A program made the translations under genes and the position numbers. 50,197 bases of DNA from Chrysomallon squamiferum (lineage: Eukaryota > Mollusca > Gastropoda > Neomphalida > Peltospiridae), in assembly GCA_012295275.1 (NCBI GenBank), contig CM022679.1:13908145-13958341 (forward strand), read 5' to 3'. Under the pieces are notes generated by a model, which was given only the letters and a program-made list of their open reading frames with translations, was not told where the DNA came from and did not search any database. Position 1 is the stretch's first letter. Every line of letters begins with the position of its first letter. Below are positions 15,301 to 24,066 of this stretch, piece by piece.

Positions 15301-16303
15301 TGCTAAAGTCAAATGTACTGAACTTGTAGGAACGTCCTACCTACAACAGTTCTGTGCGAGTGCAGTGAATGCAGTTGTGAGTCCATTCATTCTGTACGAC
15401 CTGGCACTGGATGCTGCTCGGTTTCTTGCCAGAAACAACCCAGCCCATGTACCAAACCAGCTGAGATCAACTCTTCTCAACTCCTTGTTTCAGAAATGTC
15501 TGCAGATGTAAGTGCATGATGAATGTGATTTTTAAACATACTGTTACATTTTTGTTGACATAAGAGCATATTTCCAAATGATACTGTAACTTAAAAAAGA
15601 AAAGTATTTCCAACCATATTTTTATTATGTATAAAAGCAAATCCATTTTAGTGATAAAAGGTGCTACATTATAAATGCAACAGTGTGCTTAGAAAATAAT
15701 TGATTGTTACATTGTTTTATATATATATATTTATTTATTTGTTTTTCAAATATAATTTCATTTTCAGAATAACAAATTGCCAATTGTTTTTAATATTATT
15801 GTTATTATCTTGCATAATGTGTTGATAAGATTAATTTCAGTGACATTTTTAAAACTTTGATCCAATTATTACTATTATTATCCTTTCACAGATGTTGACA
15901 TTAAAGTCATAGCTATTCATTGTCATTTTATTGTTGATGTAATTGCAGTCATGGTTGTCTATTATCTTCTTATGGTTGTTGTCAATGCAATGGTGGTTCT
16001 GCATCATCTTTTTTTCATTATTATTGTTGTTGTCATTATATTCCTGGAGGAAGCACAAAACTAAGAAAGTGTTCATATTTTTCTAGGTTCATCCAGTGTG
16101 CACATCAAAGGATTCACCACATTAACCACACAGACTATGAGGACTTCGTCGGCATCGTGTGCAGTGCACGCAACGCCTTCTATATGGCACCAGGTGGCGT
16201 GGTCCAGTTCAACGAACTTCTACAGAGTCTTCGGCGGTCCAAGTCCTGCCGCAAAGAGTTGTGGCAGAGAATCATGAACGGTCTAGCGACAGGCAGTGCT
16301 TGA
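3158..16303 (+). CDS. ZSWIM8: ZSWIM8 orthologue, SWIM zinc-finger substrate receptor of a cullin-RING ubiquitin ligase (5'-partial, 21 exons)
   Basis: Family role: ZSWIM8/EBAX-1/Dora recruits Elongin B/C and a cullin; it drives target-directed microRNA degradation by promoting turnover of the Argonaute holding the microRNA, and in worms also protein quality control. Seen here: exons 3158-3311, 3722-3816, 4115-4293, 4786-4893, 5211-5292, 5924-6044, 6319-6514, 6740-7849, 8217-8358, 8725-8900, 9304-9502, 9817-9870, 10242-10366, 10707-11083, 11443-11546, 11967-12159, 12718-12804, 13314-13597, 13811-15010, 15330-15507 and 16087-16303 join in one frame to 1792 residues plus TGA; as I recall, the human protein is about 1840. 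In partial numbering: a BC-box-like SLVELAAQAV near residue 5, a SWIM finger (C121, C123, C129, H131), conserved helical blocks, and disordered Ser/Gln/Pro/His-rich inserts in exons 8, 14-16 and 19. Other landmarks are PLRGREPEGMWNLLSIVREM, NQPSEASYHF and the LADRASRGRD block. Identity is near certain; the N-terminus is missing. Confidence 0.96.
3722..3816 (+). CDS. ZSWIM8: ZSWIM8 exon b
   Basis: Acceptor ctctttcag and donor gtaaat. Its first base completes an Arg codon (AG+G). It encodes LYSCLANGSADEF and AVKDALQI, near-identical to the vertebrate protein, and ends with the first base of a Gly codon. Confidence 0.95.
4115..4293 (+). CDS. ZSWIM8: ZSWIM8 exon c: SWIM zinc finger
   Basis: Encodes FHLSATVIPPQSL, then FNVAVVFDRRRISSCTCTC and WCSHVVALCLYRIHQ. 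The zinc ligands of the CxC-x(n)-CxH signature are codons at 4228, 4234, 4252 and 4258, with five residues between the two pairs. Acceptor ttatag; donor cag before gtcggt. Confidence 0.96.
4786..4893 (+). CDS. ZSWIM8: ZSWIM8 exon d
   Basis: Phase-0 exon of 36 codons. It encodes SVCLRAPVSESLSRL and then DQLQKFAQYLISELPQQ, one of the most conserved stretches of the family. Acceptor tttctag; donor cag before gtaatt. Confidence 0.95.
5211..5292 (+). CDS. ZSWIM8: ZSWIM8 exon e
   Basis: Encodes ILPTAQRLLDELLSSQE and then NTVYGAP, and ends with the first base of an Asp codon. Acceptor attttcag; donor gttaga. Confidence 0.94.
5924..6044 (+). CDS. ZSWIM8: ZSWIM8 exon f
   Basis: Encodes DPTAGPPANEQTSWCLDEAT and LHDNIKKTLVKFCIPSPMVL. 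Acceptor ctcatag; donor gtaata. It ends with AG of a Ser codon completed at 6319. Confidence 0.94.
6319..6514 (+). CDS. ZSWIM8: ZSWIM8 exon g
   Basis: Encodes DVNHLGTSAPPAAAEWQTLL, then RPLRGREPEGMWNLLSIVRE and FKRHDSNSVPLLEILTDEVL. This is very highly conserved in the family. Acceptor tatttcag; donor cag before gtatac. Confidence 0.96.
6740..7849 (+). CDS. ZSWIM8: ZSWIM8 exon h: long exon with disordered insert
   Basis: 370 codons in phase 0. The start (ILIWWFLTKASS) and the CEEIINLWRLGAL and FKPAIEACQMTWDDY blocks match the family. The rest is a low-complexity Ser/Gln/Asp-rich linker ending in DEYQMYFYD and IFAGIKKLD, which re-align to vertebrate ZSWIM8. The donor is gtaagt at 7850. Confidence 0.94.
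8217..8358 (+). CDS. ZSWIM8: ZSWIM8 exon i
   Basis: Encodes VLFARAEALHAHGHTKDACT and EEMLSNPPDLL. The donor I chose, gtgatt at 8359, is weak. It was picked because one base (T) must be left to complete the Ser codon with CC at 8725. The 3' boundary is therefore less certain than the others. Confidence 0.85.
8725..8900 (+). CDS. ZSWIM8: ZSWIM8 exon j
   Basis: Encodes KKKKALTN, then SATLSKAAFLSSVLYEE and LAFQVGMFGLELARPPASSK. Acceptor aatttcag; donor gag before gttagt. Confidence 0.94.
9304..9502 (+). CDS. ZSWIM8: ZSWIM8 exon k
   Basis: Encodes VKLAYQESELLQMLKKIPL, then RARAADLRDG and LPLHLASFIFDSLCLPGLST. Acceptor cattttag; donor gtgttt. Ends with the first base of an Asp codon. Confidence 0.93.
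9817..9870 (+). CDS. ZSWIM8: ZSWIM8 exon l (54-bp exon)
   Basis: A small exon too short for an open-frame scan. It encodes DVVPSDEKLGFEAAVTAI, matching the DEELGFEAAVAAL block I recall in human ZSWIM8. Acceptor tttttcag; donor gtaata. Both junctions keep the frame. Confidence 0.92.
10242..10366 (+). CDS. ZSWIM8: ZSWIM8 exon m
   Basis: Encodes GLKANVSEAEHPLLCEST, then GELVLAMLVHYKDDQIKLAK. Acceptor tatgacag; donor aag before gtaatc. Confidence 0.95.
10707..11083 (+). CDS. ZSWIM8: ZSWIM8 exon n: IMDKLLDKE plus Ser/Thr/Pro-rich linker
   Basis: Begins with IMDKLLDKEVHQF, which is conserved, then runs into a Ser/Thr/Pro-rich disordered linker with little family conservation. Acceptor after a long T tract (tttcag at 10706); donor gtaaga. 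Confidence 0.9.
11443..11546 (+). CDS. ZSWIM8: ZSWIM8 exon o: acidic linker exon
   Basis: Encodes SGKDTDSSALEEEGDDIKAL and CLGMKKKPSQ. The sequence itself is not recognisably conserved. Support comes from acceptor gtttttcag, donor gttaat and exact phase fit between its neighbours. It could be alternatively spliced. Confidence 0.82.
11967..12159 (+). CDS. ZSWIM8: ZSWIM8 exon p
   Basis: Encodes GMASIDSSAPETTSSDNSPT, a signature stretch nearly identical to the vertebrate protein, then a Ser-rich run with SSAESSDSIGSSSSGD. Acceptor cacacag; donor gtttga. Confidence 0.93.
12718..12804 (+). CDS. ZSWIM8: ZSWIM8 exon q (87-bp linker exon)
   Basis: Encodes SPPSPYITRMLPSQVIMDS and RSSTPNIKGM. The length is a multiple of three and entry and exit phases match, so skipping it would keep the frame. 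It has no family similarity I recognise. Acceptor tattttcag; donor gtcatt, which is weak. Confidence 0.78.
13314..13597 (+). CDS. ZSWIM8: ZSWIM8 exon r
   Basis: Encodes RYKGKNRTMPTIPNQPSEA, then FELAKSVLQKSGGN, HRNLQLCAFQIGLYALGLGN and VSPNWLSRTYSSHVSWIE, all strongly conserved. Acceptor tttttcag; donor gtaagt. Ends with one base of an Asn codon. Confidence 0.96.
13811..15010 (+). CDS. ZSWIM8: ZSWIM8 exon s: 1.2-kb exon
   Basis: Opens with QALEIGSAAIRILIDTWEGH, LTPPEIASLADRASRGRD and ALSCLPHAHALNP, which are highly conserved. A His/Gln/Pro/Tyr-rich disordered stretch of about 200 residues follows. It closes with AAFRVGMAAMETLARRVHDD and PPYGEDLKWLLGISIKLG. Acceptor tttttcag; donor gtatgc. 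Confidence 0.96.
15330..15507 (+). CDS. ZSWIM8: ZSWIM8 exon t
   Basis: Encodes TSYLQQFCASAVNAVVSPF and then LRSTLLNSLFQKCLQ. It aligns with the C-terminal helical part of the family but is less conserved than the flanking exons. Acceptor cttgtag; donor gtaagt. Confidence 0.93.
16087..16303 (+). CDS. ZSWIM8: ZSWIM8 last coding exon with TGA stop
   Basis: Encodes FIQCAHQRIHHINHTDYEDF, then ARNAFYMAPGGVVQFNELLQ and SLRRSKSCRKELWQRI, ending in NGLATGSA and TGA at 16301-16303. It matches the conserved C-terminus of ZSWIM8. Acceptor tttctag. Confidence 0.96.
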
Positions 16304-18770
16304 CAGTAGTCCCCAGCTAAAGTTAGTTTGTATGTGTTCACAGGTTCTAATCAGTTATATTTGTAGAAAAATATATATTATATATCTATATAAAATAAAA
16401 TAAAAAAAAAAAAAAAAAAAAAAAAAAATATTGCAGATGGGGAAAAAGCAAACTGAAGTCATGTAATTTTTATTTTTATCTTTAATAATAAGGGAAAAAA
16501 TGATTGTATGTAGAAATATCTGGAAAGAAAGACAAGATGAAATGAAGAACTGCCGTATTTTGTGCGCATTGTTTATTACAGTATATATTTTTTTTTCTGT
16601 AGATATTGACATGTATTGAATTATAAATGAATATTTACATGTATTTTCTTGATTTTTTATTGAAGTTCTTTACCTTTTTGTAGGGCTTCATGAAAAGATT
16701 AGAACATCAAGCCAGTTACATGTCAGTGATTTCATTTTAACACTAACTGCAGTGATATGGTTCATAGCACAGTTGCTAGTTTAATTCTGTAAGGTGTCAA
16801 AAGATTTCACAAAATCATAAAACCACAAACTTTTTGTTGTGATTTCTATGACACGCTTCATCATAACATTATGATTGTTTTGAGTTGCCACATTATTTCT
16901 GAATCAACAAATATTATTTTCAAACTTAAGAAATTACAGTGTTAATTTAAAAGAAATATTTTTCAGTTCCAAAGACAATAGAAAACTAACAAATAATTTA
17001 GAATTTGTGTTCAAAATCAGCACAGGATGTTGGATGTATCTTTTTCAGACACTCACAGTATTAAGGCTAATTATTAAATGTTATTAAATTTGTTATTTTC
17101 TTGGGGCAAAGCTTTAAAATTTTGAATGTCTTTAGAAAAAAAAAAAAAAAAAAAAATTGTATTTCACCTAACTCATTCAGAGTGATTAACATTTAATTTC
17201 CAAAAAAAAAAAAAATTAAACAAAAACTTAACATAATAGTTAATGAATGTCTCTTTTTCTTGTTAACAAGGTGATAAAAATAAGAAATTCAGTCATGAAT
17301 GCTTCGTAATAGGACTTATAGGAAACAAAAAAAACAGTACTGTAGGGAAATAAAACAACATGCTCATACTTTAAAGAAGTTTTAAAAACAGTCTGCAAGA
17401 GAAAAAAAAAAAAAAAAAAAAATCCAATTTGTAACTGGCCTATTGTTCTTGATGACATTTGTTGTTGAACTTGTATTTTGGAATGTGTCACCATGTAAAC
17501 TGTTTTTTCTTCATATCGTGTGTATTTATGACTTGTATTTATATACTCTGTTACCCACATTTTATAATCATTAGTTTTGGTTTTTATTGAAATGATTACT
17601 GGTTATGTTTATTTTGCTTAATATTGATTGTTTGCTTTATTATTATTATTTCCTTTCGTGTAACTGTATATGATGTAATGTATTGTACACTCTGGAATAT
17701 TTTCTTGTTACTGTTTTTTTTGTGTTATAATTTTGTCTTGTTACTTAATTACTCGGATTCTTATTCTGTGTATTTTTTGTATTGTTTTTTTGGGGGGTGG
17801 AGGGTGAGTTTTTGGTTATTGGGGGGGCTTTAGTGGGTTTTTTTAATAATTTTCTAATTAATTTCTTAAAAATAAAAACGGGAGATGAAAAATGCTTATA
17901 AATATTATTATTATTATAATATTTGTTTTAATTTTTGATTTGGTTAATGCTATCTTAAAATAATACTAAAGCACGGTAGTAAAGGAGAAAATTTTGGTGT
18001 TTTTATTTAAAATACCTTTTGACTAGTTTTCAGTAAGTCAGAAACTAACCTGATAATATAATTTTCATTTAATTTTCTGTCAGCTGTTAAGATGAAATTA
18101 TTCAATGCATTGAACAGAATTAAAATTATCATTAAAATTAAAGAAATGGCATTTTATTGCACTGCCATACTTTTTTATAAATACATATTTAGAATCGAAT
18201 TAAATTAGTAGTTATATTTTTTGATTATATACAATTGTTGTCATTTATCTTGAAATTAAACATGGATTGAGTTACATTGTAACTAATTTGGTAATGGTAT
18301 GTAGGGGTTATCTATCATTTCATATAAAAATCACAGTAACCCTTTTTAATTTCATTTATTAGAAAATCTTAGAATGAAATGCAAACTATTATTGATTTTT
18401 GTGATCTTGTGTTGAAGACAAGTTATCAAGATTATTATTAAAAATGCTGGGTAGAGTAAACACACAGAGTAAAAAAGGGTGGATTTATTCAGTGGAAATA
18501 ATGTTTTTTTTGTCTTCTTTTCCCAATTTTTTTTTGTCACATGACACCTGTTATCCATTATTTATTAATGTGACGTTATAAGTCTGTTGTACAATGTCTG
18601 TATGTGTGTGCGTGGATTACCATATTCTGTGTTTTTCTGTACAACATTAGACTGCTTTATGTTACATCAACATGTGTTAATAATTTATTACAAATTTTAT
18701 GCAATTTATTATATTGAATGACCTTTTTGTCAGTAGTTTATAGAATAAAAGCACATGGCACTGTTGTATT
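16304..18770 (+). other. ZSWIM8: ZSWIM8 3' UTR (to proximal poly(A) site)
   Basis: No open frame of interest; very AT-rich with many ATTTA pentamers. It contains an uninterrupted A27 tract at 16402-16428, only about 100 bp after the stop, and further A-tracts near 17140 and 17403. The 3' end is set by the AATAAA at 18744, which is followed by a GT/T-rich stretch typical of a downstream element. A longer form could extend to the 19905 signal. Confidence 0.65.
18744..18749 (+). terminator. Probable proximal poly(A) signal of ZSWIM8
   Basis: Perfect AATAAA 2.4 kb after the stop, with a T/GT-rich element (tgttgtatttttt) starting about 15 bp later. The position is visible in the sequence; use is inferred. 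Confidence 0.5.
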
Positions 18771-19904
18771 TTTTTAGCTGGGCCAATGTCATACAAGTGT
18801 TAGCATGTTCCGTCCGGCATGAGCAAAACCCAAGACGCTGGCGAATTTAAGAATTAATTTGGCATGTAATTTATCTTTACGGTCATGACCAGGTTTTGTG
18901 TGTCAGTGTTTTAGATAAAATTGTCATGTAATTTAGTTCTGACTAAGAAGTATTTTAAATTAGACTTTACAGTTATTACCATCTGTAAACCTGTCATACT
19001 GTTAAAAAAAAAAAAAAAAAAAAATATACGAAAATGTAAGAATGTATTTTAATGAATGGTTCTTTCCTTGCAGTATAAAAATGGATATTTTTGGACTATT
19101 TATTGTACTGGTCGAATATTGCCAGTAATGTTAAAAATTAATAATGATAATTCTTGTTATTGTTTTATTTATTTATTTTATATTTTTGCCAGACTCTTTA
19201 CTGTAATTATCATTTCTGAATAAAGTGAAAATTTATTATTTAACCAAACCAAATCTTAGACCACAAATTCTGAAACAAAATATTTCTGTTAATAATATAT
19301 ATTTTTAAATAAGTAACAGTCTGGCTTGTTTACATCACTAAATATCATCTTCTTTACAGTTTGAAATTGCAGGCAATTACTATAAACATCTGTTTAATAA
19401 CAACAGTGTTTATATTTTATGTCATTTATTTTGATATTATCAATAGAAATTATTTTATTAAAAAGCAGATACAGATTTTTTTTTTATCATTTTAGATGGG
19501 TAAATTAATAGTAATATCATTTCATATTTCTATAATATTTACATTTTTTCTTTTATTTTTTTTTTAATCTGAAAAGATTAAAGAAATATGCATGTAAATT
19601 ACCATCACTAACATTTTAAATGAATATTTCAGAAAATGTATTAAAATTTGAAAATGTCCAACTAAGCATTTAAAATCTGCTATTTAATTCAGTCTTGAAT
19701 CAGGAATATTTTATTGTTTGTTTAGTAAGTTTTGTCGAATTCAAAGAGAAAACATAGGCTGACCACCAACCTGCTGATTAAAAAAATGCCAGCAAACATT
19801 TGATCTGGCCACATTGTTTCCAAACAGCAGTATTAATTCTGTTATAATCCAGAGCTATGTTTACAGCCATTACGTACTTTTGTCTGTAACGATTGCTTTG
19901 TTTC

Positions 19905-19910
19905 AATAAA
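19905..19910 (+). terminator. Probable distal poly(A) signal of ZSWIM8
   Basis: AATAAA followed by gagtgagtct and a T-rich stretch. Another AATAAA lies at 19219-19224. These would mark long 3' UTR isoforms ending close to the poly(A) site of the convergent gene. Confidence 0.4.
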
Positions 19911-20214
19911 GAGTGAGTCTAATAACTTTTTCACTTCTTCTTTATGTCTCAGAAATACAAATTTCTTTAATAATCAGACATTTAAAAAAGTGTAGGTGGG
20001 ATCAAAACAAATCTAAATATTTGTTTCTGTATTTCATGTGTTACATTTATTTCAGGTAGGACAGTAAAGAAAAAAAAAATGCTTTTGGTTCAAATGTATG
20101 AATTTTTGTTTCAAATTGTGCCTTCTAAAAATACCAGTACATGTTTTTTGTCCAGAAATTTGTTTTCCTGCATTCATGAAATACACTGGAATGTAAAATT
20201 GATCATAAAGATTG

Positions 20215-20253
20215 TTTATTACAAAGTAAGGGAGAGTTAATACCTTATTTATT
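20215..20253 (-). terminator. Poly(A) signals of the VAMP7-like gene
   Basis: Two TTTATT hexamers on the plus strand (20215-20220 and 20248-20253) read AATAAA on the minus strand, about 660-700 nt downstream of the SNARE stop codon. Either would give a normal 3' UTR. Confidence 0.5.
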
Positions 20254-20913
20254 CAAACTTTAATGCAGTTACAGCAGCAGAGATTAAATCCATACCTAAC
20301 TTTGGATAAATCTGATAAGATACTGAATTAAAATTGTAATATTACTGTTTTAATATTTTGAAATATGACAATCTATCTAACAATAATATAATTAAACAGT
20401 ATTCAAAATATTTTCTTGGCTCATAAACACATTTGAAGATGCACTTAGAAACTTGAATTCCAAGTGAATAAACTATACAAGAATAGGTTCATTTACCCAT
20501 GAATTATAATGTTTACAAAAGAACACAGTTCAAAGAGAATAACTATACATAACAATTTTAATAACTTCATAAAATAATAATTGTGAAATTTTACCATGGT
20601 AAATGGATTTTTAAAGTTTGTATAATTAACTGTAAATCAGAATTATAATAAAAAGTTTGTATTACAATAATACTCAATGAATGTATGTTAGAAACAGAAA
20701 GACACCTTCATTATGGTGGATGTAACTTTCAAGATGAATTAACATCATATGTACATTATATTCTACATTCACAAATTGAAACAATCGCTTTTTACAAAAC
20801 TATATGCCTCTGGACTTTGGAAAATGAACCGTTTCAAAGTGAATGACTAATATGACACTTAAAAAGTTCTGGGTTTCAACTAATGTGCAGATTCACTTTA
20901 AATAGTTCAAGGG

Positions 20914-21117
20914 TTAATGATGATATTTTTTCATTTCACGAGTTTTTGTAGCTGGTTTGGTATCACCTGTCTTGATCACTCCTGTCTTTGTTAGAATAAT
21001 GACTACAATTACAGTAAGAACAATTACAACAACAACTCCCAGTAACAGTGTCATTCTCATGTTCCTCCACCAATACTTCTTTCGCACTCTCTTCGTTATC
21101 TTCTGAAAAACTCCAGC
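20914..21117 (-). CDS. VAMP7-like exon 5: end of SNARE motif, membrane anchor, stop
   Basis: 68 codons including TAA (complement of 20914-20916). Acceptor on the minus strand is tttgtag, in phase 0. It encodes AGVFQKITKRVRKKYWWRNM, a hydrophobic run of about 19 residues, and a Lys/Thr-rich tail ending KKYHH. Confidence 0.93.
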   Translation of the reverse strand, partial: AGVFQKITKRVRKKYWWRNMRMTLLLGVVVVIVLTVIVVIILTKTGVIKTGDTKPATKTREMKKYHH

Positions 21118-23701
21118 CTACAAACAAAAATAAACTGAAAAATATTTCAATAAATCATAAAACTGAATAATGTATGTGTGTAAAAAAAAAAAAAAAAACA
21201 ACTTTACTTCATAAAACTCTATACAACATAAAATAAATGGACATCTTGAACATTCAAAATTAATGCAAAGCTTTAAAAAAAAAAAAAAAATTAAGTTGCT
21301 GATAAATAACTTTAGTTATGAATGAACATATAAACGATGGCTGAAAGATAATTCCCCAACCCTGTTTGTTAAAACTTTGGTGACTTAAAAAAAGAAAATA
21401 ATTTACACTGGCTTCCAAATCATCAGTTTTGTCCATAAGATCTTCCAGTTTATCACCACGTTGCAAGACTTTCTGAACATTTTGAGTCATGACATCTTTA
21501 ATATCTTCCACTTGTGAACGTAGCTGTGACATAGCCATTTTACCATCATCTGAATATTCCTCCTGTACACACCAAAACAAAAATAAACTATTTCATATAA
21601 GTATGAAGGAAGGACGTACTGCTGTCAGGCAATGAGAGCCTTTTTTTTTTTTTTTTTTAATTAGTAGAATCTTCTCCCAGAGGTAAAGTCTCTGTCATTG
21701 GCTGTTGATCAACCTAGGCTACTGACTGGACAGAAAAATGGGAACATGAAGGATTATTCAACTTGACATTCTGATAAAGACAGCTTTTGCAGAAAGGAGA
21801 AATCTTTCAGTTAAATATTGAAAGAACATATATAAATAAAACATTTATTTTAATCTACTAATAATGAAATCAAAATGACATGGAGTCAAATAATACAACA
21901 AAATACATGAATAATAAGTATTTATTAAAAAGACTTGGAGTCATTTTGATATTATATAAATTATAACAATATTTAAATATGAATAACTCAATAATGATGT
22001 TCAGTTTTTTTGTTTTGTTATTTCAAACAAAAACACAAGAGACTAAACTTGCTGTTGCATTCCAACGGCTGCTTTTTCTTAATGATTAGCAGCAAGAAAT
22101 CTTTTAATAACCACCTTCCTTTGATAAACCAGACATGATGAACTGATACACATGAAAAATAACTCAAAATTTGTAATCTAACAAACTTCAGGGATCAATA
22201 TATACAACATATCACATTTAGACTTTTGTATTCCATTAATTTTTTGAAAATAACTTTGCTAAAATATTTTCCTTAAAATTATGCTTTACAAATTCAGGAA
22301 TGAAAAAATGTTATCTAACTCTGTGATGAAACCACACTTACTTATAAAAGAGAGAGGTCACTGTTTTGAAAGAATTATATCCAATGGATAATAGAAAAAA
22401 ATATTACCATTTGTCTTGAGAGAACATCTTTAAAGTCTGAATTTAGGTCACCAAGTCCTGCTGTTTCTGCTCGTCTAACAAGATTTCTGTTGTGGAACTG
22501 AGATTTAATCTGCAACAAAGAATAATTTTGTTAATGATAATCATGTGTATGTGTACGTGTGTGTGTACTGAATATTTAAACCTACAAAACTCTTAACAAT
22601 GTTCAACACTTTAATATTTCTTAAATATCTTCTTAATATTTTTAAATAAATTTTAAAAATAATAATAAATAAATAAATAAATACATATTTTTAAAATTCT
22701 AAAATTTTTCCTTTTTTTTTTTTTTTTTGGTTTTAATGGTTTTTACTTTTAAGAAAATCCAATGTTAATTAACTGAGTGGTGTAATATGTGAAGATTTGA
22801 ATGTTAACTGCAAACAATGCATTTTTACTAAGATATTGATTCTGTAATATATGAAGAGTTGAGTAGTAACTGCAAACCACAGATTTGTGATAATGACAGC
22901 TTTGATGAATGTAACAATTATCTTCAAAGTTTGATAATTTATACCCCAAAAAACCCTGTGTATTAATTTTATAAAAGATATTATTTTATACTTTCTTTTA
23001 AAAATTTAACTTAATAGGTATGTACACAAGCTACATTACAATATAACTTGAATCTTTACAAACTTTATAATATTTAAAGTTTTAGTTTGTATTTAGAATC
23101 TTAATAAAAAAAATAATTATAGTTTGAAAATACCTCTTCAAGGAAAAGATAAGCTTGTTGTTGTCTAAATTCAGAATCAGTTGAACACAAGTAAATAAGT
23201 CCATCATGTACAATGCTATGAAAGCAGTAACTAAATCACAAGATAAATTTTTATATTAATATATTTATATTTGTCTATATATATTTCTGTGTGCATGTGT
23301 GCTTCACTTTTATTGCTTAAAAAATTTAAAGAAATTGTTTTTTTTTTCCCCCATTTTAAATAATATAAAATGCAGATCAATTTTGGTAACATTTTCATTG
23401 AAAAGTTTTACTTAAATAATGTTTTTAACATGTTAATACTAAGATTATCATTCTATTTTTATTTTACTTTTATTATTATTATTTATTTATTTATTTATTT
23501 ATTTGCACACACAAAAATAATTAAAATAGTTACAGTAAAAATAAAATACTTGTTTGATGTGTATGTCGTTTTTCCATTCTTTTGAACTGGTATATTTGGC
23601 AGCATATGATTGACTGTAACTGTGAAATTGCCTGTTGCATTTTGATGATTGCATAAAATGACAGTGCCTCGAGATATACAGCTGAATTTAATTTTACCCA
23701 T
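20914..23701 (-). CDS. VAMP7-like longin R-SNARE (vesicle-associated membrane protein), complete, 5 coding exons
   Basis: Role from family knowledge: longin R-SNAREs sit on late endosomal, lysosomal and secretory vesicles and pair with target SNAREs to fuse membranes. Seen here: coding exons 23701-23550, 23230-23134, 22509-22408, 21562-21407 and 21117-20914 splice in frame to 236 residues. Residues 1-115 form the longin domain (MGKIKFSCISRGTVILCNH, YCFHSIVHDGLIYLCSTD). Residues 118-185 are the SNARE helix (SQLRSQVEDIKDVMTQNVQK, then LQRGDKLEDLMDKTDDLEAS); the Arg of LQRGDKL is the zero-layer residue. A basic Trp-Trp juxtamembrane segment (RVRKKYWWRNMRM) and one hydrophobic anchor (LLLGVVVVIVLTVIVVIIL) follow, then a luminal tail of about 25 residues that many relatives lack. 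The start is fixed by alignment to the VAMP7 N-terminus. It is more likely a VAMP7 paralogue than the strict human VAMP7 orthologue, so no symbol is assigned. Confidence 0.93.
21407..21562 (-). CDS. VAMP7-like exon 4: SNARE core
   Basis: 52 codons, phase 0 to 0, acceptor tgtacag and donor gtaaat. Encodes EEYSDDGKMAMSQLRSQ, then VEDIKDVMTQNVQKVLQRG and DKLEDLMDKTDDLEAS, a regular R-SNARE heptad pattern. Confidence 0.95.
22408..22509 (-). CDS. VAMP7-like exon 3: end of longin domain
   Basis: 34 codons, phase 0 to 0. Encodes IKSQFHNRNLVRRAETAGL and LNSDFKDVLSRQM, matching the last longin helix and linker of VAMP7. Acceptor gttgcag; donor gtaata. Confidence 0.92.
23134..23230 (-). CDS. VAMP7-like exon 2: middle of longin domain
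   Basis: 97 bp. The first base completes an Asn codon, then YCFHSIVHDGLIYLCSTD and FRQQQAYLFLEE. A downstream candidate acceptor (catag) breaks the frame, whereas gatttag restores the YxFH motif, so 23230 is the boundary. Donor gtattt. Confidence 0.91.
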
Positions 23702-23703
23702 CA
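23550..23703 (-). CDS. VAMP7-like exon 1 (coding): start of longin domain
   Basis: ATG is the complement of 23699-23701, two bases after a minus-strand acceptor (ttctacag). The exon therefore carries only 2 nt of 5' UTR and a separate leader exon must exist. It encodes MGKIKFSCISRGTVILCNHQ, then FTVTVNHMLPNIPVQK. Donor gtattt at 23549. Confidence 0.92.
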
Positions 23704-24024
23704 CTGTAGAAACAGAAAATAAACACAGTGTGTTATTTTTAAATAAAAGAGCAGTTTAGATACAGTAGTCTGATCATTTTTCCTAGGCTTATTTTTACAT
23801 ATAGTTATAAAAATCTTTTTATTGAATATTTTTCTTTCCAGGAAAGTTTTTAATTTTAAAATATATATATATATTACAACAAAGAGTTTTAATAAACAAA
23901 TCAGTATTTTCTTTTTTAGTTTTAAATAAATAATTAAACTAAATGTATTAATACATACTGTTAGTGCATATGATATTAATTATTGTAATAATGAATGATG
24001 TAAACTGAAAAATGCAAATTAATA

Positions 24025-24066
<42 letters not shown>

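Noticed and set aside
23134-23216. Alternative acceptor (catag) for SNARE exon 2
   Set aside because: Every nearby donor combination breaks the frame and loses the YCFHS longin segment; the upstream acceptor gives an exact fit.
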